Assembly (NCBI GenBank): GCA_001687465.1
Contig: LVLI01000151.1
Coordinates: 1 to 17,847 of the forward strand
Origin: Halocafeteria seosinensis
Lineage: Eukaryota; Sar; Bigyra; Bicosoecida
Direction: 5' to 3'
Length of the DNA stretch: 17,847 bases
Under the pieces are notes generated by a model, which was not told the origin of the DNA, made no database searches, and saw only the letters and a list, made by a program, of their open reading frames with translations. Position numbers and translations under genes: made by a program. Below are positions 17,639 through 17,847 of the stretch, piece by piece; the stretch's first letter is position 1; the number at the start of each line of letters is the position of its first letter.

Positions 17639-17847
17639 ATGGAGGGTCGAAACAATCGATCGGCGCAGCATCCGCCTAACGGCAAGTCTTCACACGGTAC
17701 AACGATGCAGCACGACACAATAACAAAGCCTACAAAGCAGGTCGATTCCATGTCATCCAGTGGTAGTGAATGCAACAGACGCTCAACAGACCGTTCACAA
17801 ATTTCTGCATCACGAGTTACCATGAACCTCTCCAAAGAGGAACGAGA
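17639..17847 (+). CDS. N-terminal part of a gene cut by the window edge
   Basis: An ATG in good context (GACCATGG) opens a frame that stays open to the last base: 69 complete codons, no stop. The translation is hydrophilic, rich in Ser, Thr, Asn, Gln and basic residues (MEGRNNRSAQHPPNGKSSHG; SSSGSECNRRSTDRSQISAS) and reads as a disordered N-terminal tail. It ends with VTMNLSKEER, which may begin a charged helix. Such tails are common in regulatory proteins, including transcription factors, but no domain lies inside the window. Without the rest the frame could also be an exon ending just beyond the edge. Confidence 0.5.
   Translation, partial: MEGRNNRSAQHPPNGKSSHGTTMQHDTITKPTKQVDSMSSSGSECNRRSTDRSQISASRVTMNLSKEER

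Noticed and set aside
1-17847. tRNA, rRNA, CRISPR or prokaryotic operon features
   Set aside because: No tRNA arm pairs, rRNA landmarks, regularly spaced repeats with spacers, or ribosome-binding sites were seen; introns show that the sequence is eukaryotic.

Overview
The window looks like a gene-dense stretch of a eukaryotic, protist-type nuclear genome. Most genes are split by very short GT-AG introns. The ones I could place by joining frames are 39 to about 97 bases long, mostly 60-80. Intergenic gaps are small and GC content is intermediate. A Ric-8 (synembryn) homologue, a PPR protein, an F-box/LRR protein, decayed BspA-like LRR genes of the kind common in amoebae and their giant viruses, and a Schlafen-like protein together suggest an amoebozoan or similar amoeboid protist. 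That placement is inference; nothing in the window fixes the taxon.

Layout. 1-300: two tandem copies of a 166-bp repeat. 416-1903 (+): a single-pass membrane protein with six exact 16-residue CxxC repeats. 2015-2530 (-): a small three-exon ankyrin protein. Its start lies 128 bp from the start of a divergent five-exon PPR gene (2659-4461, +). 4780-5870: remains of two LRR genes lying tail to tail, both broken by stops and frameshifts. 6147-7574 (+): a three-exon Ric-8 homologue. 7841-9292 (-): an intronless F-box/LRR protein. 9844-9982 (-): a C2H2 zinc finger interrupted in an A-run. About 10.06-10.79 kb: no recognisable gene.

The right half (11.2-17.0 kb) has an accessory character. It holds a helical protein of unknown function (11212-12076, -), an NTPase-like protein with a degraded Walker A (about 11930-13006, +), and a Schlafen-like protein that seems to carry two AlbA_2-type lobes (12941-14311, -) and overlaps the NTPase-like gene tail to tail. 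A 1.5-kb non-coding tract follows, with GC-rich islands, hairpins and decayed duplications. Next come a four-exon P-loop protein (15900-16886, +) and, at the right edge, the start of a gene that runs out of the window (17639 onward, +).

The left-half genes look like independent housekeeping or signalling genes: G-protein regulation, organelle RNA binding and ubiquitin-ligase substrate choice. The Schlafen-like gene with flanking P-loop genes is the best candidate for an undescribed system, possibly nucleic-acid-directed defence or effector proteins, but this rests on motif reading only.
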